Positions 6,238 through 12,332 of a stretch of DNA of 18,945 bases are shown here, piece after piece. A program made the translations under genes and the position numbers. The notes under the pieces are model-generated. The model made no database searches and was not told where the DNA came from. It worked only from the letters and a program-made list of their open reading frames with translations. This DNA is from an uncultured Microcaldota archaeon (GTDB lineage Archaea > Micrarchaeota > Micrarchaeia > Anstonellales > Anstonellaceae): positions 1-18,945 of the forward strand of contig CAIXYX010000080.1 of the NCBI GenBank assembly GCA_903923795.1, read 5' to 3'. Numbering within the stretch: position 1 is the stretch's first letter; every line of letters starts with the position of its first letter.

Positions 6238-7239
6238 ATGAGCGTGGCCATAGACCTCGGACCGGGCAACTGGACATGGAGCCTTGCAATCAGCCTTGTT
6301 GTCATAAGCATAATGCTGTCAGCATTAGCTCTCGGCATAGGAAGAGCGCTTGGCAGCCGCAAGCTTTGGGCATGGGGCGCTGAAGAGTTGGGTCAGGCCA
6401 TATTCAATGCCGCCATTTTGGGCGCGCTGTTTGGTCTCACCGCCGCAGCGAGCGTTTTCGTCTCATCATCTGTGCCGTCCGGCACCCTCCTCAATTGCGC
6501 ATCGACGATGAATCTCACGCCCTCGCATTCGGCCATGAACGCTTCATTATGCTCGCTTGAGTTGGCAGGCAACGCCACACAAAATGTGAGCGGCGCATTA
6601 TTCAGCCATTCGTACAAATTCGCCATGCTCTCAAGCCTCACACTCTCTGCCAATGTTCTCACCGCCAGGCCGCTCGCCGCATTGGAATGGCCGGCGCACA
6701 CTTACGCAGACTGGTCGGCACAGCTCACCAGCCTTGATTCGCTCATCGAAACACAACGCCAATTCCTCGCAATGGTCGCAAGCATGGGCTTCGCCCTCTT
6801 CCTGCCCGCCGGACTTCTCTTGCGCATGTTCTTCCCAACCCGGCGCTTGGGCGCATCGATAATGGGCGCGGCAATAGCGTTCTTCCTCGTGTATCCGATG
6901 GTCTATGCGTCGTTGGCAGGCATGGGCCCCCTCGCCGGCACGCAGTCCGCCGTCATGGCCGTGTGGAATGACAATGAGAATTCGGTGATGCGCGATTTGC
7001 CGATTATCGACTGGGACAAACCGGGAGACATGATGAACATCACGCAGGGCCTTGAGAAAAAAGATTTGGCCGCACGCGCCATTTCTCTCAGCGGGCCGAT
7101 GTCTGCATTTTTCGGCTCGCTGAACCTCTACGCAATAGTCTATCCTCTAATCGCGCTTGTGATGAGCCTTGTCGCCGCGGCTGCGCTGGCTGGCGGATTG
7201 GGAACGGAGATGAGGCTGGACTTGTTCGAGATGGTTTGA
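6238..7239 (+). CDS. polytopic membrane protein, VirB6/TrbL-like candidate
   Basis: The 333-residue protein has hydrophobic segments at about 13-37, 54-78, 176-199, 205-230 and 295-320. A long polar loop (80-170) carries two Cys (87 and 105) and four NxS/T sequons. A second loop (232-285) is acidic and Trp/Asp-containing (IIDWDKPGDMMN). The C-terminus is short and hydrophilic (EMRLDLFEMV). Five or more spans around one large loop, directly behind a VirB2-like gene, resembles the VirB6/TrbL inner-membrane channel subunit. I see no diagnostic motif, so the call rests on architecture and context. GAGGCG at 6227-6232 can serve as the ribosome-binding site, 10 bp after the previous stop. No VirB4-type ATPase is in the window; the operon ends here. 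Confidence 0.7.
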   Translation: MSVAIDLGPGNWTWSLAISLVVISIMLSALALGIGRALGSRKLWAWGAEELGQAIFNAAILGALFGLTAAASVFVSSSVPSGTLLNCASTMNLTPSHSAMNASLCSLELAGNATQNVSGALFSHSYKFAMLSSLTLSANVLTARPLAALEWPAHTYADWSAQLTSLDSLIETQRQFLAMVASMGFALFLPAGLLLRMFFPTRRLGASIMGAAIAFFLVYPMVYASLAGMGPLAGTQSAVMAVWNDNENSVMRDLPIIDWDKPGDMMNITQGLEKKDLAARAISLSGPMSAFFGSLNLYAIVYPLIALVMSLVAAAALAGGLGTEMRLDLFEMV

Positions 7240-7263
7240 ACCCGACCTCAAAATCCCCGAGTA

Positions 7264-7325
7264 AGCGTTAGCTCAATGGCATCAGTCTGTTCCGTTAGGA
7301 GAGAACTCGTCTACTGAGCTACGCT
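7264..7325. repeat. tRNA-D-arm-like inverted repeat between the membrane operon and fic
   Basis: AGCGTTAGCTCA (7264-7275) is matched by TGAGCTACGCT (7315-7325) in inverted orientation with one bulged base, enclosing about 39 nt. Both arms look like the 5' end of a tRNA (TAGCTCA, with AATGG on one strand and AGTAGA on the other). I could not fold a full cloverleaf: there is no convincing T-arm or acceptor stem. It may be a tRNA-gene remnant used as an integration site, or simply a hairpin. It contains repeat copy A (7277-7293). Confidence 0.35.
7277..7293 (+). repeat. short repeat, copy A (diverged), upstream of fic
   Basis: TGGCATCAGTCTGTTCC resembles TGGCATCAGTCCGTCC found at 8455-8470 (copy B) and 10085-10100 (copy C). 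It differs by one C/T change and one extra base. By itself the match is near what chance could give, but its position before the fic cassette continues the pattern of copies B and C. Confidence 0.35.
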
Positions 7326-7370
7326 AAAAACGCCTAACCGGGCCAATGACGCGGAAATGAGGGGGGTGTG

Positions 7371-7415
7371 TAGTGGTGAAGAATAATAGATATATTTAAA
7401 TAATCTTCGCCACTA
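7371..7415. promoter_or_regulatory. fic promoter with a 12-bp inverted repeat flanking the TATA box
   Basis: TAGTGGTGAAGA (7371-7382) and TCTTCGCCACTA (7404-7415) are inverted copies with 11 of 12 positions matching. Their centres are 33 bp apart, about three helical turns. Between them sits the TATA box TATATTTAAA (7391-7400), centred about 29 bp before the ATG at 7425, so a leaderless start is predicted. A protein binding both arms would cover the core promoter, consistent with autoregulation of a toxin-like gene. Operator function is inferred. Confidence 0.55.
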
Positions 7416-7424
7416 CATATTACC

Positions 7425-8342
7425 ATGGCTTTCATCAGGCGCAGAAGCAATGGCAACAGCTACTATTATGAGCTAGTGGAAAATACGCGCGAAGACGGGA
7501 CGGTGAAACAGAAAGTCCTCCAATATTTCCCAAGTTCATCTGAAGCCGAGGAATACACCAAATCCACGGGCATCGAGTTCAATGGAGACAGCGAGGAATG
7601 GATAGACGAAAGTCTCGCTAAAACGCTTGAGCAGAAGCTGGCCAAACTCAATTCCCTCAGGCCGCTCTCCCCTGAAATTGTCAAGCGTCTACGGGAAAAA
7701 TTCGAAGTTGACATGACCTACAACTCCAACGCAATAGAGGGGAACCGGCTTACCTTGCGGGAGACTTGGCTGGTGCTGCGAAGAGGCATCACCATTCGCG
7801 GCAAGTCCGTGAACGAGCATCTGGAAGCCACCAACCACGCGGAGGCCATAGGTTTGCTTGAGAAAATGGCGGATGGAAAAAAGGAGATAACCGAAATTGA
7901 CGTGCTCAATCTTCATGCCGTCATCCTTGACAAGATTAGTCCACAAGATGCTGGTTTCTATCGTCACGAGCAAGTTTTCATCGAAGGCTCCAAGGTCGTG
8001 CTCCCGAATTGGCGGAAAGTGCCTGAACTGATGAAGCCGGTTTATATAATGCTCAACGACAAGAGCAAAGGAATCGAAGCGATCAAATCCTCAGCCAAAC
8101 TCCACCATGAAACTGTACGCGTCCATCCGTTTGTGGACGGAAACGGCCGGCTGGCGCGCCTGCTGATGAACCTTAGGCTCATGCGCGCCGGCTTTCCGCC
8201 CACCGTCCTGCGAAGGGATGAGCGGCGTTCGTATTATACGGCGCTTGAGAAAGCGGACAAGGGGGATTTCCGTTCCCTTGCTATGCTGATATCCAAGGAT
8301 GTCGAGCAGGCGCTGGATCTGTATCTGGATGCGGCTAGTTAA
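7425..8342 (+). CDS. Fic family protein (class II, with N-terminal inhibitory motif)
   Basis: Fic enzymes transfer AMP (or a related nucleotide) from NTP to hydroxyl side chains of target proteins. The 305-residue protein has the complete catalytic motif HPFVDGNGRLAR (His234 to Arg245) and the helical Fic core from about 90 to 290. The inhibitory motif SNAIEGN (101-107, with the blocking Glu105) lies upstream of the core, which defines class II autoinhibited Fic proteins. The first 50 residues (RRRSNGNSYYYELVENTREDGTVKQKVLQYF) form a small beta-rich module also seen at the start of some transposases and archaeal Fic proteins. The ATG at 7425 fits a leaderless start. The gene sits alone between repeat copies A and B. 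It may act as a toxin, a stress regulator or, less likely, a secreted effector; the target is unknown. Confidence 0.93.
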   Translation: MAFIRRRSNGNSYYYELVENTREDGTVKQKVLQYFPSSSEAEEYTKSTGIEFNGDSEEWIDESLAKTLEQKLAKLNSLRPLSPEIVKRLREKFEVDMTYNSNAIEGNRLTLRETWLVLRRGITIRGKSVNEHLEATNHAEAIGLLEKMADGKKEITEIDVLNLHAVILDKISPQDAGFYRHEQVFIEGSKVVLPNWRKVPELMKPVYIMLNDKSKGIEAIKSSAKLHHETVRVHPFVDGNGRLARLLMNLRLMRAGFPPTVLRRDERRSYYTALEKADKGDFRSLAMLISKDVEQALDLYLDAAS

Positions 8343-8375
8343 GTAAAATGCCATTTTACTTAACCTAGGTTAAGT
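8339..8375. repeat. two overlapping perfect palindromes at the fic stop codon
   Basis: TTAAGTAAAATG (8339-8350) and CATTTTACTTAA (8352-8363) form a perfect 12-bp inverted repeat with one central base. ACTTAACCTAGGTTAAGT (8358-8375) is a perfect 18-bp palindrome that shares its left end with the first repeat. The fic stop TAA (8340-8342) lies inside the first arm. The two structures are mutually exclusive as hairpins. They may terminate transcription or mark an element boundary. Confidence 0.6.
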
Positions 8376-8390
8376 TGGTCTGTTTGAAAC

Positions 8391-8470
8391 CCGTCTGTCG
8401 TCATTTTCGCAGTGAGCCGATGCGTCGGCTCACTTGTCGCAAGCAAGCTTGCGATGGCATCAGTCCGTCC
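8391..8470. repeat. repeat copy B, split by a 47-bp insert containing two perfect hairpins
   Basis: CCGTCTGTCGTCATTTT (8391-8407) and TGGCATCAGTCCGTCC (8455-8470) also occur next to each other, without the insert, at 10068-10100. The insert 8408-8454 consists of AGTGAGCCGA-tgcg-TCGGCTCACT (8411-8434, 10-bp arms) followed by TCGCAAGC-aa-GCTTGCGA (8437-8454, 8-bp arms). Another GGCATCAG follows at about 8488. The whole 8343-8666 gap (324 bp) holds no convincing gene: only these structured repeats, then the promoter of the ATPase gene. Confidence 0.65.
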
Positions 8471-8594
8471 GCTGGATGCTGATCGAGGCATCAGACCTCC
8501 AAAATCGCCTGTGCTATCAAATTTTCATAATGCACAAAATTACAGACTTTTATGCAGTATGAGATTCGAAGAACCGGTTCAAAGTATGCAATTC

Positions 8595-8644
8595 AAATGC
8601 ATAGTTTTGTCAAATCTATGCACTTTTAATGCATAGATTTAAAT
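8595..8644 (+). promoter_or_regulatory. promoter and candidate operator cluster of the AAA+ ATPase gene
   Basis: The TATA box ATTTAAAT (8637-8644) is centred about 26 bp before the ATG at 8667. Immediately upstream TGCATAG occurs at 8598-8604 and 8630-8636, with its reverse complement CTATGCA at 8616-8622. More ATGCA cores lie further upstream (around 8530, 8552 and 8586). Such clustered sites abutting the TATA box suggest a repressor-binding region. Confidence 0.5.
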
Positions 8645-8666
8645 AGTTCAACCCCCTCAACCTCTC

Positions 8667-9926
8667 ATGGAAACCAACCAGCTCAAGAGCGTGATCGCAG
8701 ACCAGCGAGAGCAGTACCTCGCAAAACTCATTGCCGAGCACATCGTCCCAAGAGAAAAAATCACATGCGAGCCAAAAACCGACCTTGCTTCAGTCATCAC
8801 GGGCCCGAGAAGGGCCGGCAAATCCACGTTCGCCCTTCTCTCAGTCAAAGGCAAACCCCATGCTTACATCAATTTCGATGACGAGCGGATCGACCTAAAG
8901 GCCAGCGAACTCAATCTGGTGATTGAAGCGTTCCACTCGCTCTATTCAGATGCAGAGGTCTATATTTTCGATGAGATCCAGCGCATCGTCGGCTGGGAGC
9001 TTTTCATCTCCCGCATCGTGCAAACGAAAAAAGTCATCGTCACCGGTTCCAACTCCAAGCTCCTGTCAGGAGAGCTGGCCACACACCTGACCGGGCGGCA
9101 TATGGATATCCGGGTATATCCATTCTCTTTCCGGGAGTATCTGGCCTACCACCGTCATTCGCCGGATCTCCACCTAACCTCGTCCATCTCCAAGACGAAA
9201 ACCCTGCTTGAGCAGTTCTTGTCTATAGGCGGATATCCGCTGGCCTACAAAAGCGATTCGAGCTTCTACCCTTCGCTTTATTCGGACATATTGCAGAAGG
9301 ATATCCTCGCCCGATATCATCCCAGATACCCTCAAGTGCTCAAAGACCTCGCCAAATTGCTGGTGTCCACTTCGGGCTCTGAAATCAGCTATAACCGTCT
9401 CAAGAACGCGCTGGGCATCGAGAGTATCCACACCATGAAGAAGTATGTTTCCTATCTGGAGAACGCATTCCTTGTTTTCACCATCCCCCGCTTCTCCTTC
9501 AAGCTCAAGGAGCAGATGATGGCACCCAAGAAAATATACTGCATCGACACCGGGTTCGTATCTTCAATAGCTCCTGAGGCGTCTTCCGGCAAGGGACGGC
9601 TGATGGAGACTCTTGTTGCCGTGGAGTTGTTGCGCCGCTCTTCATGGAAGTACGGGCTTGAGCTCTGCTACTGGAAAGACCATTCCGACCGGGAGGTGGA
9701 TTTCGTCCTGCTGGAAAAGGGAAAACCAAAAGAGCTTTACCAAGTCTGCTACGACATCTCAAATCCCCTGACTTTGGAGCGCGAGGTCGAATCCCTGAAA
9801 CTGGGGATGGCAGACCTTCGGATAAAGACCGGTTTCATCCTCACATGGGACGAGGAGAAGACGCTCAAGGAGAAAGGGTCGGAGATCAGATTCGTGCCGT
9901 TGTGGAAATGGCTGTTGGAGGTCTAA
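8667..9926 (+). CDS. AAA+ ATPase with C-terminal DUF4143 / PD-(D/E)XK-like domain
   Basis: The 419-residue protein has a Walker A GPRRAGKST (46-54), Walker B VYIFDE (98-103) and sensor-like TGSNSKLLS (126-134). The family hallmark GRHMDIRVYPFSFREYL follows (143-159). The C-terminal half carries winged-helix-like and nuclease-fold segments, including EVDFVLLEKGKPKELYQVCYD (343-363), as in the AAA_14/DUF4143 family. These ATPases are abundant in archaea and bacteria, often in mobile or defence-related surroundings, and their biochemical role is mostly unknown. Length is normal and no motif is missing. The ATG at 8667 fits a leaderless start. It stands alone with its own promoter and is bracketed by repeat copies B and C, suggesting a transferable single-gene cassette. 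Confidence 0.9.
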   Translation: METNQLKSVIADQREQYLAKLIAEHIVPREKITCEPKTDLASVITGPRRAGKSTFALLSVKGKPHAYINFDDERIDLKASELNLVIEAFHSLYSDAEVYIFDEIQRIVGWELFISRIVQTKKVIVTGSNSKLLSGELATHLTGRHMDIRVYPFSFREYLAYHRHSPDLHLTSSISKTKTLLEQFLSIGGYPLAYKSDSSFYPSLYSDILQKDILARYHPRYPQVLKDLAKLLVSTSGSEISYNRLKNALGIESIHTMKKYVSYLENAFLVFTIPRFSFKLKEQMMAPKKIYCIDTGFVSSIAPEASSGKGRLMETLVAVELLRRSSWKYGLELCYWKDHSDREVDFVLLEKGKPKELYQVCYDISNPLTLEREVESLKLGMADLRIKTGFILTWDEEKTLKEKGSEIRFVPLWKWLLEV

Positions 9927-9986
9927 TTTTATCCAACCGTTTCACTTTTGTGCCTATTTGTGCACTGAAGCGTATATTCACTCCAA

Positions 9987-10038
9987 TCCGAACTCTTTCT
10001 TGCCCCACGGGCCAAACCGAAGCCCACCCGAGTTCGGA
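9987..10038. repeat. 9-bp inverted repeat downstream of the ATPase gene
   Basis: TCCGAACTC (9987-9995) and GAGTTCGGA (10030-10038) are perfect inverted copies separated by 34 bp. They lie in the 206-bp non-coding gap between the ATPase stop and the endonuclease IV-like gene. No U tract follows directly. The role is unknown; it may be part of the cassette end. Confidence 0.4.
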
Positions 10039-10067
10039 AATCTCTACTCAATCTTTCCGCTACGGCT

Positions 10068-10100
10068 CCGTCTGTCGTCATTTTTGGCATCAGTCCGTCC
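10068..10100 (+). repeat. repeat copy C (uninterrupted) downstream of the ATPase gene
   Basis: CCGTCTGTCGTCATTTT (10068-10084) followed at once by TGGCATCAGTCCGTCC (10085-10100) repeats, without insert, the two halves of copy B. Together with copy B it brackets the ATPase gene as direct repeats about 1.65 kb apart. Two exact matches of 17 and 16 bp in the same order are far beyond chance. Confidence 0.8.
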
Positions 10101-10132
10101 ATCTTTCATCTTCGCTATTTCTTATCGTTCTC

Positions 10133-11080
10133 TTACTTTTTCCCCATCTTGTCATACGCTTTTTTCATAATCAGCGCATCCTCCTCGAGCTTCGGAGATT
10201 CGCAGATGATTGTGCCCGAATAGCCGCGCTCGGATAAAACAGACAAAAGCGGCTGGTATGGAGGACCGCCCGAACCGCCGCCGGTTGCCGGCGGAATCTG
10301 CCCAGCCTTCAAAGAGCCAATCGGCATGTGCTTTCCCTCGCCCGCCTCGGTGTACTCAATCTCCGAATAATGACAATGAAATTCCTGGCGATAACCGGAA
10401 CCCAATTCCTTCTCGATTTTGTCAAGGATTTTCTCATAATCTTTTTTGTCACATATGCGGCCCATGCGCGCATGGTAATGCCCGAAGTCGACTACGGGCT
10501 GCAAATGAGAGAGACCGAAATGATTAGACAAATCGATGATTTCGTCCAAATCCCCATACGCCGATTTCTTGCCAGTCAATTCCGCCCCCAAGACAACATC
10601 ATTCCAGCCCATCTGCTTCATCTCATCCAGAATAAGTTTCAAATGCTCTTTGGCCCTCTTGGCGCATTCCCCCTTGCTTCGGCCCTGATAAAAACCGGGA
10701 TGAAACACCACGGGCGAGGCATGAAGCAGTTGCGCCATGCGAACAGACTGTAAAATATGCCGCCGCGAATTCGCCAGCTTGCCCTCCTCGTCCGAACACA
10801 GGTTGATGAAATATGGCGCATGCACCGAAAGAGAAACATCGACGCGCCGGGCCTCCTCGCCGACTGTGGCGGCCAAATCCTCTTTCATGTGCACGCCCTG
10901 CACGAATTCGACCTCCATGGCATCAAGGCCAAGTGAGCGGCAGTGGCGCACGCCCTCCAAAGTCGAGCGGGGGGCGGGAGTGGAGAGAGGCGCTCCGGCT
11001 GGCCCGATGCGCAGCAAATGCCGCATTGCATAAGCCTGACGCTCTTTCTCGACAAATCCGGCAACGCCAAGATGGAGCAT
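10133..11080 (-). CDS. endonuclease IV-like (AP endonuclease family 2) TIM-barrel protein
   Basis: From the ATG at 11080 the protein has 315 residues. It matches the xylose-isomerase-like TIM barrel of endonuclease IV, which cleaves DNA at abasic sites using a trinuclear zinc centre. Likely metal ligands are His87 (SVHAPYFINL), His127 (VFHPGF), Glu167 (GAELTG), Asp198 and His201 (VVDFGHYH), His235 or His237 (EFHCHYS), His251 (GKHMPIG) and Glu294 (IICESP). The usual Asp of the DRH motif is not obvious. After HMPIG there is a Gly/Pro-rich insertion (about 256-275) encoded partly by a perfect DNA hairpin. ATG 11080 is preceded by CGAGGCG; an alternative in-frame ATG at 11113 would add 11 residues and nearly touch the upstream orc1 stop. 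It could instead be a sugar isomerase-like relative. Confidence 0.8.
   Translation of the reverse strand: MLHLGVAGFVEKERQAYAMRHLLRIGPAGAPLSTPAPRSTLEGVRHCRSLGLDAMEVEFVQGVHMKEDLAATVGEEARRVDVSLSVHAPYFINLCSDEEGKLANSRRHILQSVRMAQLLHASPVVFHPGFYQGRSKGECAKRAKEHLKLILDEMKQMGWNDVVLGAELTGKKSAYGDLDEIIDLSNHFGLSHLQPVVDFGHYHARMGRICDKKDYEKILDKIEKELGSGYRQEFHCHYSEIEYTEAGEGKHMPIGSLKAGQIPPATGGGSGGPPYQPLLSVLSERGYSGTIICESPKLEEDALIMKKAYDKMGKK
10278..10294. repeat. GC-rich perfect hairpin within the endonuclease IV-like gene
   Basis: CCGCCGG-ttg-CCGGCGG has 7-bp arms and a 3-nt loop. It falls in the stretch encoding the Gly/Pro-rich insertion, suggesting that a small palindromic element was inserted in frame. Confidence 0.5.
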
Positions 11081-11120
11081 AGTTGATTCGCCTCGAGTAT
11101 GAATTATCATCATTTTTCAT

Positions 11121-12230
11121 TCATGCCGTCTTCTTCACTTTCCATGTGCGCGTATGCCCGAAGCGGGAATCCGAATCCGCAAATAACAAAAGCCCGCCCT
11201 TCTCGAGGCGCGATAAACGGCTGCGCAATGTGCGCTGGTCAGACTCGTTCGCGCCGAGTTTCGAGTACAAATCCCCCGAAGTGAGGCCCGCATCTCCGGC
11301 TTTTGAGATGAGGCCGATTACGAGCTGGTCCATCTCGTCCAAGTCGACCATCTTGCGCAAAGCTGGCACAGCCGCCTGCGCCAAAGCGGTTGATTGCACG
11401 GCCCGCACATGGGAAATGCCCACCGTATTCACGCCCTCGCTCTCGGCCTTTCCGCCCGCCGCCCACAAAAGATGAAGCGCCACGCGCGCATCTCCGCCAG
11501 CCTTCGCCCCGATGGCGGCGCAAAGAGGTATGACTTCCTCATCAAGAGCATGAGGCGCGAACGCCTTCTTCGCCCTCTCTGACAAAATTGTCTTGAGCTC
11601 GGATGGAGTATAGGGAGTGAAAGCGATGCAGTGGTTTGTGAATGAGGAGCGCACGCGCGCGTCGAGCTTCATGCCAAGCTCTGCGTCGTTGGTGATTCCG
11701 ATGACTGCGGCCTGCAAGCCGAGAGTCTCGCTAGAGCGAGATAAATCGTAGAGCACCTGGTCCTCGTGAGTGGAAGCGGCCACGAGCCTATCCACCTCGT
11801 CGAGCACCACGATGGGCAGGGGACAGCTTTCGCGTTTGCCCGCCTCTTTGAGCCGCACAACAACCTCGTCTATGGCTATTCCGCGCCGCGGCAGCATGTC
11901 GCCCAAAGCGATGACAAGCTCGCTCAAAATTCCGAAGCGCGTCGATGTTTCCCAACAGTTTATGTAGACAGGCAATGCGCGCTTGGACACCTCGCCCAGT
12001 TGCTTGAGCACAAGCTTCGCCATCGTCGTCTTGCCTAAACCGGGCGGGCCTGACATGAGAACGCTGGATGGCATCTGGTTGCGCGTGACTGGATGCAGGT
12101 AAGATGCAAGCTCGCGCATCTGTCTCTCGCGGCACGGCAGTTCATCCGGCAGATAGTCGGGATGCAGCACCGATTCGTCGCGGAAGATGCCGTTTGTTGA
12201 GGAGAGTTCGCGGAAGATGTTTGTGGCCAT
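11121..12230 (-). CDS. cdc6: Orc1/Cdc6 replication initiator
   Basis: This AAA+ protein binds archaeal replication origins and loads the MCM helicase. The 369 residues contain Walker A GPPGLGKTT (60-68), Walker B VVLDEVDRL, sensor 1 GITND and sensor 2 GDARVAL. A C-terminal winged-helix domain (LVIGLISKAGDAGLTSGDLYSKL...RTLRSRLSRLEKGGLL) makes origin contacts. Length is typical. The start at 12230 lies about 27 bp downstream of a TATA-like TGATAAATC on the minus strand, so the mRNA should be leaderless. The endonuclease IV-like gene follows closely and is probably co-transcribed. Archaeal origins often lie beside this gene, but the 102-bp upstream gap contains no clear origin-recognition box. 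Confidence 0.95.
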   Translation of the reverse strand: MATNIFRELSSTNGIFRDESVLHPDYLPDELPCRERQMRELASYLHPVTRNQMPSSVLMSGPPGLGKTTMAKLVLKQLGEVSKRALPVYINCWETSTRFGILSELVIALGDMLPRRGIAIDEVVVRLKEAGKRESCPLPIVVLDEVDRLVAASTHEDQVLYDLSRSSETLGLQAAVIGITNDAELGMKLDARVRSSFTNHCIAFTPYTPSELKTILSERAKKAFAPHALDEEVIPLCAAIGAKAGGDARVALHLLWAAGGKAESEGVNTVGISHVRAVQSTALAQAAVPALRKMVDLDEMDQLVIGLISKAGDAGLTSGDLYSKLGANESDQRTLRSRLSRLEKGGLLLFADSDSRFGHTRTWKVKKTA

Positions 12231-12250
12231 CGGGCATGAGATGGAAGAGG

Positions 12251-12279
12251 AGATTTATCAAAGTGAGGGGTGTAAATCT
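12251..12279. promoter_or_regulatory. divergent promoter with inverted TATA-like boxes between cdc6 and the redoxin operon
   Basis: AGATTTA (12251-12257) and TAAATCT (12273-12279) are perfect inverted copies. On the minus strand TGATAAATC serves as the TATA box of cdc6 (27 bp to its ATG). On the plus strand TGTAAATC may serve the redoxin operon, leaving about 30 nt of leader with a GGAGGA ribosome-binding site. The G-rich centre (GTGAGGGGTG) has only a faint resemblance to an origin box. Confidence 0.45.
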
Positions 12280-12321
12280 GCCCAATAGGGATAGAAGAAA
12301 CTCGAGAGACTCGTCATTTAC

Positions 12322-12327
12322 GGAGGA
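12322..12327 (+). promoter_or_regulatory. ribosome-binding site of the redoxin gene
   Basis: GGAGGA ends 5 nt before the ATG at 12333. It fixes this start over the downstream in-frame ATG (Met4) and indicates a leadered transcript, unlike most first genes here. Confidence 0.7.
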
Positions 12328-12332
12328 ATAGC

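Noticed and set aside
7264..7335. A complete tRNA gene
   Set aside because: D-arm-like sequence is present on both strands, but no T-arm, acceptor stem or believable anticodon arm could be assembled by hand, even allowing an intron.
8412..8636. A 74-codon open frame in the fic-ATPase gap
   Set aside because: It starts with a GTG inside a perfect hairpin, crosses repeat copy B and the candidate operator, has no ribosome-binding site and gives a protein with no plausible features.
7425..9926. Fic plus ATPase as one toxin-antitoxin or defence operon
   Set aside because: Each gene has its own TATA box and candidate operator, and 324 bp of structured DNA separates them, so co-transcription is unlikely. 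A functional link cannot be excluded but is not supported.
12231..12332. Possible replication origin next to cdc6
   Set aside because: Origins often flank this gene, but the gap is only 102 bp, not strongly AT-rich, and has no recognisable pair of origin-recognition boxes. The inverted repeat is better explained by back-to-back TATA elements.
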